DNA from: Gelatoporia subvermispora B
Lineage: Eukaryota; Basidiomycota; Agaricomycetes; Polyporales; Gelatoporiaceae
NCBI GenBank assembly: GCA_000320605.2
Contig: KB445791.1
Location: 654,843-718,842, forward strand
Direction of reading: 5' to 3'
DNA: 64,000 bases
Made by a program: the position numbers and the translations under genes. The notes below the pieces were generated by a model that did not search any database, was not told the DNA's origin, and saw only the letters and a list, made by a program, of their open reading frames with translations. Of this stretch, positions 22,176 through 33,814 are shown one piece after another; the stretch's first letter is position 1, and each line of letters opens with the position of its first letter.

Positions 22176-23902
22176 ATGTTCCCTGCCACTGCCTTGTATA
22201 CGCTCTCCTTCCTCGCTGTGGCATATGCTCAGCAGATCGGCACCCAGACCGCTGAGGTCCACCCTACGCTGTCCTGGTCTCAGTGCACCGCGGACGGTAC
22301 TTGCACGTCTCAGAGCGGTAGCGTCGTCCTTGACGCAAACTGGCGCTGGCTACACACCACTACGTCAGTTGAGAGCACCTAGACTCTGCTAGGATACATA
22401 CGCTGATCCTGTACACAGCGGCTACACCAACTGCTACACCGGTAACGAATGGGACACGTCCATCTGCCCTGACCCCACTACGTGCGCTGAGAACTGCGCT
22501 CTCGATGGTGCCGACTACGAGGCTACTTACGGTATCACCACGAGCGGCGACCAGCTCAAGCTCAACTTTGTGACGACGAGCACGCAGACCAACGTTGGCT
22601 CTCGTACCTATCTCATGGCTTCCGACACCGAGTACCAGATGTTCAATCCCTTGAATATGGAGTTCACCTTCGACGTCGACGTTTCCAACCTCCCGTGTGG
22701 TCTTAACGGCGCGCTCTACTTCTCTCAGATGGACGCCGACGGGGGTGTCTCGAAATACCCGACCAACAAGGCAGGTGCACAGTACGGAACTGGTTACTGT
22801 GACTCCCAGTGCCCGCGCGACCTCAAGTTCATCAACGGTCTGGTACGTTCTTGAGTCGCTTGCTCATAGCTATAGGCCATGCTGAATCAACGCACAGGCG
22901 AACGTAATTGACTGGACCGCTGACTCCAACTCCGCTAACTCTGGTACGGGCGAGTACGGCTCGTGCTGCAGTGAGATGGATGTCTGGGAGGCCAACTCCA
23001 TGTCCGCGGCAGTTACTCCTCACCCGTGCACTGTTGACGGCCAGACTGAGTGCTCCGGAGACGATTGCGGTGCCGGCAGTGACGACAGGTACGGCGGCGT
23101 GTGCGACCCCGATGGCTGCGACTTCAACTCGTTCCGCATGGGTAACACGAGCTTCTACGGCCCAAGCATGATTGTCGACACCACCCAGCCCTTCACTGTC
23201 GTCACTCAGTTCGTGACCTCCGACAACACGACCACCGGCACACTCTCCGCAATCCGCCGCATCTACGTCCAGAACGGCGAGGTCATCCAGAACAGTCTCT
23301 CCAACATCGCGGGCGTCGACCCCACGAACGAGATCACGACCGACTTCTGCACCCAGCAGAAGACCGCGTTCGGCGACACCGACAGCTTCACTCCGCACGG
23401 TGGTCTCGAGCAGATGGGCGACGCGTTCGCCGCTGGTGTTGTCCTCGTCATGAGTGTCTGGGACGACTACGCCGCACAGATGCTCTGGCTCGACAGCGAC
23501 TACCCCACGACGTCGCCCGCCACCAACCCCGGTGTCGCCCGCGGAACCTGCGCGACCACCTCCGGTGCCCCGGCCGATGTCGAGTCCGCGGACACGAGCG
23601 CATACGTCACCTTCTCCAACATCAAGTTCGGCCCTATCGGCTCGACCTTCAGCTCTGGCTCATCTGGCGGCTCGGGCAGTAGCCCGACCAGCGTTGGCTC
23701 GAACCCGACGACCACTGCCTCTGCCCCCCAGGCCACGCAGACCAAGTACGGCCAATGGTGAGTCTTCGCAGCATCTACCTGGCGATGCAGTTAGCTCAAA
23801 ATATTCATTCCCAGTGGTGGCGAGGGCTGGACTGGTCCGACAGCCTGCGCCTCTGGCTCTACCTGCCAATCGTCTGGCCCTTACTACAGCCAGTGCCTGT
23901 GA
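22176..23902 (+). CDS. GH7 cellobiohydrolase with C-terminal CBM1 (copy A)
   Basis: Four exons (22176-22363, 22419-22842, 22898-23757, 23815-23902) give about 519 residues. Residues 1-~19 are a secretion signal ending near AYAQQ. The GH7 catalytic domain follows, with the signature [10 protein letters not shown] holding E230 (nucleophile), D232 and E235 (acid/base) in the spacing of Trichoderma Cel7A. Tunnel tryptophans are present in NWRW, SVWDDY and MLWLDS. A Ser/Gly/Thr/Pro linker leads to a CBM1 ([15 protein letters not shown]..., ending YYSQCL), split by the last intron, with its four cysteines intact. The enzyme should be secreted and release cellobiose processively from cellulose chain ends. 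The start is the ATG at 22176; a GTG in frame 6 nt upstream is not used in eukaryotes. The length suits CBM1-bearing members of the family. An inverted, degraded paralogue lies at 44406-45905. Confidence 0.96.
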
Positions 23903-24452
23903 AGGGCCCGCAGTGGGAGCGGGGATTGATCGGGCTCGGTCTGAGATGTAAGATACGAGTAGGGTCACGTTCAATTTGCCTCTCGATGTCCTGTAAAAGC
24001 TCGCAATGGAGATTGTTTGTCCAAGCGTGGGACGAGTGTGCATAATATGAAGCGTTGCTCATATTGCGAAGAGTTAGAACTTAGGACACGATCAAAGAAT
24101 TTTCTGATGGGAAGATCTCTGATTGAAGCTGCAGAGAAAATGACTTTGTAGCACACATGCAGTTCTCCTCCGATACGTTGCCAAATGCATCAAGACGTGG
24201 AGAAAGTAGACGAAGAGGTAGCAGTACGGGTTTTTGCATTGTTGCAAACTTATGATGGGCCGAAGTGAAGAAGCGACGAGAACAAGTAAAATGTGTAAAG
24301 TAAAGGTAGATGTCGCTGAGGAACTTAACACATGTTTGTCATCTACATTCACATCAGCCCTCATAGCCCTCATCCTCAACAGCGGTACTTGCAACGACAA
24401 TGCCATCCAACCCATTTGCGCCACATCTCACGGAATCGCAATGCAGCACCAC
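23903..24452. other. 3' flank of GH7 copy A
   Basis: This is AT-richer DNA between convergent genes, GH7 copy A on the plus strand and the DUF6533-type gene on the minus strand. I see no gene, repeat or RNA. Confidence 0.55.
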
Positions 24453-26186
24453 CTAGACCCTCTGGGGTCCGGGGTCGTCCTTCTCCAAAACTTTGTCTTC
24501 ACTGCCCCCTCGGATAGCGTCCTCTTCGTCCAGCCAGGTCATATCAGGATCTGCGGACTCGTTTGTGGTTCCGATAGCTTCCCCCATGCTACTGATGAAT
24601 GACGCAAATCTTGGACTCGAATGTCTGTGAGGCATGTCTTCACCGTTGGGGCCGAGGACGAAGGATGGACGGCTAGAAACGGCGTCGCTCTGTCCTTCGC
24701 CTGCAGCTTGCCGAAGATTGAGAAGAAAATGAGTGATGATGAGAGATGACAGGCTGGGATGACACGATCAGTATCTGCGAAGGCGGTTGATGGAAGACGA
24801 ACGGACGGTGTAGAGAACGCGGCTGCATCAGCAAAGATCTGTGCATAGTAGTCGGCAGACTCTTATGAGTTCTACGATTATTCGAACCAGGGTTGTCTCA
24901 CGTTAGTCGTCTGACCAGCGATGTTGAGTATATTCAACGAAAGTAACATCCTGGTCAAGAGCAGGGCTTCTTATTAGATTTGCCGTCATACCATCTGATC
25001 ATCACTGACATGAAGTACATGGTACCTGCATCATCGTGAATGAAGTTAACATCCTTGCGAAGACGCTGCACTCACCATCACGGAGTAATAGTGTTGCCAG
25101 CGGCGTCTTGATACCATGTCGTTTGGAATCACGCCAGGTTGAATATGTTTTGAGCCATATGACCACTAAGACAATGACGTCTGATGCGATGACACAGACA
25201 CGAGTGCCGACTTCCACTACCTCGATTTTCAGTTTTCCGACGCTTCCAATGCGTGGGGCAACTTACACCTGCAATTTTCGGTATCAGCATTGGAGTTTCC
25301 CAACGTGCATAAGTGCGCTTTACTTGGTATCTGTGACCAGGGATATCTTTGATTCGGAACTGCACTCATTGCTGATATCCGGAAATGGCTGTATTGAGAT
25401 AGAAAATGCGAAGAAAAAATCAAACTGTGCACGATGACAAGGCGGAAGTTCAGAGATGCATGCGTTCAACCACAAGGAATGGTTCACTCGCCACATTCGT
25501 TCCAAATGGCACCAGATTCAGGAGGAGAACACCAGCTGCTATGGGCCAAACCCCCTGGCTCATTGCGTAAATCCGTATCGAAGAGAATGCTAGAAAAAGT
25601 CAGGTTTCGAAGCGTTTCTCGGCAGGAAAACCTCGACTCACTAGCCCATATTATTATCAACAGTAGCTCAATGATGTAGAACGCATAAACGAAACCCAGG
25701 CAACTGGTTCGAGAATTTCTGCGTCATCCATGACACCGTCGAATTGACAATGTGATGAATACTCACGCCTATCCTATTCGTGAGATAGGTCCCGCACAAT
25801 TATCAGAGCAAAATTCCGGGCGTACTGGTAAGGTCTGCAGTGGCAGAAAAATAAACATTGCATTCATCGACGCCCATACGAAGATTGTCCATCGGTTGAG
25901 GTAGAACAGTAATGTGACGATGTCGACACGTCTGTGCCACACGAGCTGGCCCTCGCGTGAAAGTGTGCTCAAATGATCGAAATATACAACAGCTGCAAAC
26001 AGCATTTGATCAGAGCATAGCAGGGCAAACATATGTTCTAAGCATACCTGATGCTGCTAGACTGCAATAATTGGACACACGGCTGCAGTCCATGTTAGTC
26101 AGGCACGATAATAGACGATGGGTCAAGAACACTCACGAGCTCTGAAGTACATTGACAATCTCCTGTGTCCCGTAGGATAAAGACAT
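24453..26186 (-). pseudogene. DUF6533-type multi-pass membrane protein, probably inactivated
   Basis: Exons read from the right: 26186-26137 (starting MSLSYGTQEIVNVLQ), a 14-nt microexon 26061-26048, then 25992-25767, which carries the family hallmark VYFDHLSTLSREGQLVW and LLFYLNRW. A canonical intron 25766-25719 leads in the right phase to exon 25718-25642 (FVYAFYIIELLLIIIWA, a membrane segment). Further pieces near 25200-25040 (VCVIASDVIVLVVIWLKTY, then TLLLRDG) and 24760-24453 (ITHFLLNLRQAAGEGQSDA to the stop) match the later part of the same Agaricomycete family. However, the third exon has an in-frame TAG at 25771-25769, two bases before its donor, and I could not close the frame around 25300-25200. 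The family is thought to be receptor-like; the function is unknown. A functional gene with different splicing is possible. Confidence 0.6.
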
Positions 26187-27430
26187 TATTTCAAAAATAT
26201 TCCAAGCAAGGCGACCAGTGTAGATCATGAAATGTAGGTAGAGCAGACAAAGCTCGCTTTTATACCTCTCGAGATACACCGCCAGATCGGGATTTCTCGT
26301 AAACGTCCCTAATCTCAAAGGGAAGACTTCCTCTCGATCATCATTGCCTTCCCTGCGTTGTCGTTGGGTTCTGTCATAAACAGGTGGTAATTAGATAGCC
26401 TAGCCTAATCAGACTAGTTTACAGGATGAGCCATGATGCCAAAGTGGAAGGAGATTCTGCGTCCCAGAACATGACATTGACGACATTCCGTCCTCGCGAC
26501 AAAATGTCATTTCCGTGATGAGATAGAAAAGGCACAGCACTGAGAGCACTATCTTTCTCGCCAAATCACGGCAACTTACTCTTGCGCCAGCGCCGAAGAA
26601 CTATGAACAAAGCTTTGTTTCTTCCTCTGTGAAGCTCTATATTTTCACCCGCTTTTGCTATACAAACACACGGATAACTTCACTAGAAGTCGGTGTGACA
26701 TTGAGCGTTTCTCATTTCATCCCTACATTCGACCGGACAAGCGGCGAATGTGGCCAAAATTGAGAACAGTGGAAATGGGATTTCCATGATATGAGTCATC
26801 TTCAAGTTCTCGCTGACAGTGGAGAAGATCGTGATAATGATTTTCGCCTCTGGCAGATGGAACTAGTGCTGGATATCACCACCACATCACGCCACGTAGC
26901 ACAGGATACGAACATTGTGGAGAGTTGCCAACGAACGGCTATGCAGCGTTCAGGCCAGGCTAGGAGAAGGGGGTATGAATTGAGAAGCTCCAAAAGTCAT
27001 CAATTCATGTAGGTCGCAGATCCACAGCGGCATTCAAGTTCCAACTTACAGCGACATTCTAGGCCTCGTAATTGAAGCGCCTATGTACTGACTGGTCACC
27101 TCACTTGAACAGCCCCGCTTTCCTCGTTGAGCGCTTGAGCGCTGATTACCCCGGTGCACGCGTCGAGACATTGTGTCAAACATGACAATGTGAGGCACTG
27201 CTACACATCATAATCAGCTCTCAGAAGTATTGATAGATCGTGCACCAGTTCGAGGGCAATACGGCACAGGGTACTTGAGTTATTATCGCACATTCTGTGA
27301 CTGGCCGTTTTTGCCTCACCTAGATGATCACGCTACTCATCATCAGGCTTTGAGCAGCCGAGCATAAGTCAGACACGGTACGACATCGTGACTTCACGCT
27401 TTAGAATTATGTTTAGAGGTATATTCGGCA
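26187..27430. other. intergenic region
   Basis: Short frames on both strands show no motif. This is probably the upstream region of the DUF6533-type gene and the 3' flank of the P450. Nothing else is seen. Confidence 0.5.
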
Positions 27431-29386
27431 CTATAATAGCAATTCTGCGAATTTGGATCGGGGCCTGACGGTACACGGGAAAGGGGATGGGTGCCTAGGC
27501 AAAGTCAAGAGGATCTTTCGCTTCCTGGAACGGGACAACGACTTACGAGAGCGCGGTAGATTCCATACTTGGCAAAGTCCTGACCATATTGCCTTGCTCA
27601 TCGACGGCGGGAGTGATGTTAAAGACGTGTACAATGCACGCTACGTTGATGAAAAGGGATAGGTCACTGAAGAATCTTCCCGGACAGATCCTTCGCAAAG
27701 TCGAACAAGTCGCATCATCTCGGTCAGCTGAGCCTATATTAACTCACCTCCGTCCTCCACCAAAAGCGACGACTGATGGATCCGTAACATCAGGGTTCAA
27801 CTGACCATCTTTGATGAATCGCTCAGGGAAAAATGCTTCAGGATCCGGATATCGTTCAGGGTCATGGAGAATCGCCCTAAATCATGATAGGGTCAGCTGC
27901 ATATCGCTGTACACAGCTTAAGCCACATACCACGTATTCTGCCATACGACGGTACCTTTGGGGATAAAGAATCCCGCATACTCATCATCAGTGGCAACTC
28001 TGTGCCCGAAGCCAAGCGGGACAACAGTCTGCCACCGCATGCATTCTTTGCAAATTGCGTTGATGTATGGGAGGTTGGGTCTGTCCAAAAAGTCTGGCAG
28101 TCGATTTGGTCCGACTACCCTCTCCAATTCTTGTTGCGCTCGCTTCAAGACTTCTGGGTAAAGTACCATGGCTTGAAAGAAAGATTGAAGCGCAGCGACG
28201 GTCTGGGAGCAATTTATGGAGTGTGTCTTGACCATGATCAGAGGTTACGTACTGTATCCGTTCCGCCTGCATAAGCCATGCCAGCAACATTTTGCGCTAT
28301 GCGTTCCTCTTCGGCGTATGCCTCACCATCCAGATGAGCATAACGTTCTGAAAGTTTGACTGCTACCGGTGTGTATGGGCTGTCTGTCTGTTGTAATGCA
28401 ACGCCACGAGTTAGATATTATGTACAGGGCCGTTACGTTAGCACTCACCCTCATACTCTGCCAAGTATCTATTTTCATTGCAGCGGCGTCTGGCCGGCAG
28501 CCAACTGCCATTCTCTTGAATCCAGCCCCTGGCATCCAAGACGGGACGTACTTAAGGAAAGGCATGAAGTCTATCCACCATGCTCCGAGATTGAATCCTG
28601 CTGCAGATGCGGCTAGGGCTCTCGCGGCCGAAGCGATATGTAGATCGTCCTTCTCCGCAACTTGGATACCATAGACCAGCGACAGAATGTTCTCTGCGAA
28701 GGTACTACCAATCATCTTTAGGTACCTGAGATATACCGAAGTCGAATGACTTACTATTCTAGATGATGCGCGAAGGCCTTTGGCTCATGGTAAAGTCGCT
28801 TAAGCAACTTCTTCGCGGCTTCACGTAGCTGTGGCTCGTACGTATTGACGGCCATGCGGTTGAAGTATTGATGAAATGCCCGTCTGTGCCGGCGCCACAG
28901 CGGCCCGTAACCTAGAACTACCATGTTCCAGTCCCATCCCATCCTGTAGTTGACTAATCAGTATGGAGCGTCCGAGGACCATACTGCAATTCCTCCACTC
29001 ACAGTGTAACCATGGGTGTCAGAAGCCTGTCAGAGTAGTTCGGAGCCCTCTTCTCGAAGAGGTCCACGACGGGACCGAGCGCATTCAGGATGATGATTGG
29101 CTGGTCGAACACGCGCATGTATACAATGTCGCCTGTCGGACGTCTAGTAGGCTTCTTGATTGAGAAGCCGCGGAGTGCACACACCGTACTTCTCCGCCCA
29201 CTTCGTGTATGTAACCCACGGCAACTTAGACGGGATGTCGAAGAAGTTACCGACGATGGGTAGGGGCGTCGGGCCTGGGGGAAGAGGGAGGCCTCGATGT
29301 GCATCAGATCGAGGCCTCGTGCGCTTCTGCGAGAGGGCGATCCACAGACTTGCGAGGAAGAGTACCACAGTAATGCTCGAAATCAT
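27431..29386 (-). CDS. cytochrome P450 monooxygenase (possibly inactivated)
   Basis: Nine exons can be traced from the ATG at 29386: 29386-29185, 29132-29003, 28943-28755, 28725-28449, 28387-28253, 28202-27931, 27876-27748, 27690-27547 and 27494-27431, totalling 514 codons. An N-terminal membrane anchor (SSITVVLFLASLWIAL) and the proline hinge LPLPPGPTPLPIVGN come first. The oxygen-binding helix is AGGTDT, the K-helix ECMR, and the haem loop FGGGRRICPG holds the cysteine ligand. The tail HPSPFPCTVRPRSK is typical of basidiomycete P450s. It should be ER-anchored and need a P450 reductase; the substrate is unknown. Problem: the third intron as read (28754-28726) is only 29 nt, and joining exons 3 and 4 creates a TAG after HHLE, where a glutamine codon would fit. 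No other GT-AG choice I tried repairs it, so this may be a recent pseudogene. Confidence 0.8.
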
Positions 29387-30488
29387 CTTGTCGACTGAAT
29401 TCCGAGAGGCCTATCATCGCCTCGATATATACCGCGACAGGCATCTTCCCGCAGTCCTTCACGCCGTTATCCGGGAAAGTTCCTGAGCAGGCTGCATGAG
29501 CGATCACTGCTGACACGAAGGACGGCTAGATAATCTGAATACAGTTGTAAAAGCCATGGGAGCAGTCACGAGTTGCCCATTCGTTCATAATGTCAGAAAT
29601 TATCTCAGGATCTGCACGTTCATCTGGCCGAAGAGGCGCGTAAATGATAAGACCAGACAACACACCTGAACCGCAGCGTAAAATCAATGCCCGGGTCTTC
29701 GGGTTTTGCGTGAGATGCAGCCATTTCCTAGGTCCTTGAATACTATCAATAGACTAGCGGAAGCGCTTCGGGGCTTACGCCGGACGGCGGACAGGTTCGC
29801 TGGGGGGTGACTCGCGCCGCAGATTGTTGGCCCATCCATGTGCCGATCCTGCACCCTGATAACAAGTACGTCATCATAGACAATGGGTGCGACCTATGTA
29901 AGGTCATCGGGAGCGATTGAGCAGTGGGACAGGGAAAAACTGAATGCCAAGCATCTTGAGATTCTTTGCACTAAGACTTTCTTGTGGTCTTTGCGCGCGA
30001 GGTCAGAAGAATTCAAGCAGAATCAAACTTTGTTTGACGTACCTCATGCTTCCTCTGATACGCTGTGACCTACCAGACCACAGACAGACCTTTTCAACGC
30101 ACAGTTGATTGCACGTAATGACTGCCCGCGAGGGACGATCGCCTCAGCGGCCTGACAAGCGAAGCACACTGCGGCCGGCCACTTAGTCACGTAGCGCGTG
30201 TAGACTGGAGGTTCATAGCCTCTTATGTACGTGCTTCTGCCGCCTACCGCGTTTGACTTCGAAAGTGGGCATCGCGGGTAGCAGATCGATATTGATCTGG
30301 TAAAAACCGCGGAGTAGCTATATTTGTCGCTGGGATGTCCCGTGAACATATAGGGGCGACGCACTGCGCAAGCAGCAAGTATATACACAGCGAACGCACG
30401 TACGGGAGCCGGAATCACGCAACGGAGATGACAGTCCATCGGAAGTAAAGCGCAGAGACAAGACAGACCGAGCTTCACAAAGAGCTAC
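29387..30488. other. intergenic region
   Basis: Upstream region of the P450 and 3' flank of the DUF7704-like gene. Short frames such as 30044-30478 on the minus strand have no recognisable motif. Confidence 0.5.
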
Positions 30489-31262
30489 TCAAGAACTCTT
30501 CGCTTTGACAGCCTGCGCCTTATTGCCGTACTTCGTGCGTCCTATTCCCGCAAACCAGGCAAGCCTATCGATGTCACATCATGCTCGCGATCAGTATCTC
30601 GGACGTAAGGGGGCTGCCATAGCCGTACCTGCCGCTTAGGAGTACAATCACAAAGGTGATGTTCCCGTGAACCATGGAGTTCCACCGCAGGGGGTCGTAT
30701 CGAAGACTCTCCGGCAGGCCAATGAACGTCCACAGCATACTTAAAACACGTCAGAGGGGATCGTCTATAAGGCGAATGCTATACATACTGCGTGACCTGC
30801 GTGTTTCATATTAGCGCAAGTAATCAGTGGTAAGAAGGGTGAGCAACGTACATCTGCTATAGCCAAGGCCAAGAAGCTCGCGCCGATGATGCGCTCCTGA
30901 GCCACGGGATTGTTTGGGAGAGCGTCGCGCACGGCACGGAATACGAAGGTGGAGATCAAACCAAGTAAGAAATAACCTATATCAACGCATGTCGGTATGA
31001 TTTAATCATGGGGTAACTGTACATTCCACGAGCTCAGCCCACGAAGAGAGCATGCCTACGCACAATTTCCTAGCTGCCATACAGCCATCACACTACGCTC
31101 GTCCATCGGCGAGATACTCTCAATACTGGGTATGAGCTCTCCATGAAACCATGCTGCACCGGGGAAAAACCAGATGAGTACCGCGGTTAAAATCGTCGAG
31201 ATGGGTTCGATGTGGAGGAACAGCAGCTGGTAGAACCCAGGGAGAGCGGCAAAGTCTGCCAT
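30489..31262 (-). CDS. DUF7704-like small membrane protein
   Basis: Five exons close exactly in frame: 31262-31064, 30976-30852, an 8-nt microexon 30796-30789, 30739-30629 and 30564-30489, giving 172 residues. The protein starts MADFAALPGFYQLLFLHIEP and has about four hydrophobic segments, including ISTILTAVLIWFFPG, IIGASFLALAIAD and NITFVIVLLSGRLAWFAGIG. The order of motifs (short N-terminus, IEPxSTI, IADVTH, RWNSMVHGN, RLAWF) fits the fungal DUF7704 family of unknown function. The start was chosen at 31262; an in-frame upstream extension lacks family similarity. It is divergent from the CofD-like gene with 164 bp between starts, so the promoter is probably shared. The exon 4 acceptor is AAG rather than the commoner CAG or TAG. 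Confidence 0.8.
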
Positions 31263-31426
31263 ATCGTCCAGAGAAATCTCGAAATTTGGGGATCCCTCTG
31301 CTACTCGATGACTTGGTACAGGCAACGTGAGAGCAGGCCGCAGGCAAACGAGGGGGAGGTCATGCTGATGAGAACAAGTCGCACGTCCGCAGTGACGCCC
31401 GCAGCAGCGTCCATGACCTGAACACG

Positions 31427-33402
31427 ATGAGCACGTCGGCTATGGCTGGCTCTAATCTCTCACCGCGACCCTCTCCTTCTCTGACTACTCTCAAGACATC
31501 CACTGAACACGAGAGCGCTGTGAAGGCACAAAGTTCCAGTTCTGAGGGTTCCACCACATTCACCGGGCCGCGAGCATCCACCGAAGGGTCTGATCATGGG
31601 AATAGAACATCTCCTTTCTTCCTGGTTGTCTCTGGAGGAACTGGGGGGAACGCCATCTGTTCCGCCTTTGACAATGCGTGCTATGTTCTGCCTGTATCGG
31701 ACGACGGTGGCTCATCTAGCGAGATCATTCGTGTCCTAGGGGGCCCCTCTATAGGTGAGCATGATGTCGAAGTGTTCTTCACCAGCCTAACCGGGACCCT
31801 GAAGGTGATATCAGGTCGAGGCTCATCCGACTGATCCCACCTGCGCCGCCGGGGTCGGCTCTCGATTGCATTCGCCACCTTCTCGCTTACCGCTTACCTG
31901 CAACTCACTCCGAGCGAGAGGCCCGGGAGGAATGGCGCGAGATTGTCGAAGGGAGGAACTGTTTGTGGCATGGGATCCCCAATGACAGAAAGGAACTCAT
32001 ACGAGGCGGGTGATATATTCAATGTGCTCGTCAAGACTTACTCAAGGTGCTCGCAGGCTTCCTGGTGTATTTCGAGAGCGAGGTCCTCAAGCGTGCTGAG
32101 AAGAACTTTTCGTTTGTGAATGGAAGGTTAGCGTTCCATCTTATACTAGTTCTGTCATTGCCCAGCGCTCATTTGTGGTGTAGCATCGGGAATTACTTCC
32201 TCTCTGCCGCACAAGGCTTTTTTCGCTCACTTCCTTCAGCAATCTTCCTCTTCTCCTCCATCACGAACAGCCAGGTCCTCTTGGATTTTCACTCCTCATG
32301 TGCGACATACTCACCACAAAGCAGGCGAACATTCTTCCCGCCATCGTCACAAATTACACTGTGACCATAGCTGCAGAACTAGTCAGAATCCCCTCCCTGT
32401 GCTCCGCACATAAAGCCTTACCCTACCTCCCTTCCAAAGGAGAATGGCGAGCGGCTCGTTGGACAATGCGAAATATCGCATCCCGTCGCCGCCGATCCCA
32501 ATAACAGTGATCCGTCGGATCCGATGTCGCCAATCCATGACTTCGATAGCACGTCTACACTCCGTAGGAATGTAATGTTCCAAGCGGATGCGAAAGATGA
32601 CTTTGAATCACTAAGCGCGAGGATATCAAGTGAGTCTCGAGGTGTGCAACCTATCCCCTATTAATATTTGGGCTTCTCAGGGGTTTTCTACATCAATGCG
32701 TATGGGAACGAAATTCATCCTGTGCCCAATCAAGATGTCATCAAGCATCTGACTATTTGCGACGCGCTGGTGTACTCTTGTGGGTCGCTTTGGACCAGGT
32801 GGGTGACTGTCAGAAGTAGTATTTGGATCGCGATCTTACCATATCCCAGTCTTATACCGTGCTTGGCGCTCAAGGGTGTCGCGGATGGCATTGCGCGATC
32901 GCGCTGTCTTCGCGCGAAGGTCCTTTTATGTGAGTTAGAATGACTATCGCTAGGTCAATGCTATCTGACACTGCCTATTTATCAGTGAATTCGCAGAATG
33001 ACCGAGAAACAGAGGGATACACGGCGGTGGATTACTTGCTGTACGCTGCCTGCTCCGCTCCTCGAAGGCAGGGATTGAACTCTCCTGCAGGGCGATCTCA
33101 CGCACGCTCAACATGCCACGCAACTCTCAATCATACGGCGGTCTCGGAGAAGCTAGCACAACTTATCCTCTAACTGCCTTCGTCACACACCTCGTATATC
33201 TCCGAGGTTCTAAAGTCAAGGTGGATGTGCTTCGGATCAAGGTATGTAGCAATGTTGCATTGCAGATGTGCAACCCGTGACTAGTATCTGTCAGGCTATG
33301 GGTGTGAGATGCGTCGAGACTGAGGGCCGTGTCAGCGAGAAGTCGGGCGTGCCGCATTTCGACGCGGATTGTGTGCGAGCTGCGGTACATCAGATCCTCT
33401 AG
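31427..33402 (+). CDS. CofD/YvcK-like (UPF0052) protein
   Basis: Eleven exons: 31427-31754, 31805-32009, 32057-32126, 32184-32274, 32325-32381, 32440-32629, 32681-32798, 32850-32929, 32986-33040, 33091-33241 and 33295-33402, about 484 residues. After a Ser/Thr-rich N-terminus comes the nucleotide-binding start FFLVVSGGTGGNAICSAF and the YVLPVSDDGGSSSEI motif. GDIRSRLIRL, FSFVNGSIGNYFL, SAIFLFSSITNSQANI, FYINAYGNEIHP and a late LNSQNDRETEGYTAVDY follow, all in family order. Relatives are 2-phospho-L-lactate transferase CofD and the gluconeogenesis factor YvcK; the fungal role is not established. One junction is odd: the GT-AG intron 32010-32056 joins out of frame by one base, while every other junction is in phase. 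Either another donor is used or there is a one-base lesion. Confidence 0.82.
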
Positions 33403-33814
33403 GCTGGACAATTGTCTGGCCACATATCTGTTGCCTTTACTCGGATGGCTTGGTGAGGGGCCTAAAGCATCACGGGAGGGATGTCCGGTAGACTTTCGGA
33501 CAGGGCACGACCCTGATAATTTTGGGCCTTCCCACATTCCCTAAGACACTTCTGATTCTGGTATTTGCTGTTCTGTATGTATTAGACCGATAAGAGACTC
33601 TGTACTGGACGGAGCATAGCTAAACGAGTTTGGATGCCACCTCGACTTTTTCGGTCCGCTGAAATGTATGCCGTTCCTGGGCCGCCATCCACGCTTGTCG
33701 AGATACATCTCTTCCTCTCCATCAGCTTACACGGAACTTCCTAACTCTCTTCTCGACGTTGACCGTCTTCAGCCTTGCGCCAGCGCGTAGCGATACTTGC
33801 TCAATGATAGGCTT
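33403..33814. other. intergenic region
   Basis: 3' flank of the CofD-like gene and upstream region of the next plus-strand gene. No feature seen. Confidence 0.5.

Noticed and set aside
24850..24910. tRNA-like B-box (ggttcgaat on the minus strand)
   Set aside because: The T-stem does not pair and no A-box or acceptor stem is found.
27431..27560. Apparent frameshift at the C-terminus of the P450
   Set aside because: A canonical 52-nt intron (27546-27495) joins the pieces in frame and restores the usual P450 tail, so there is no lesion there.
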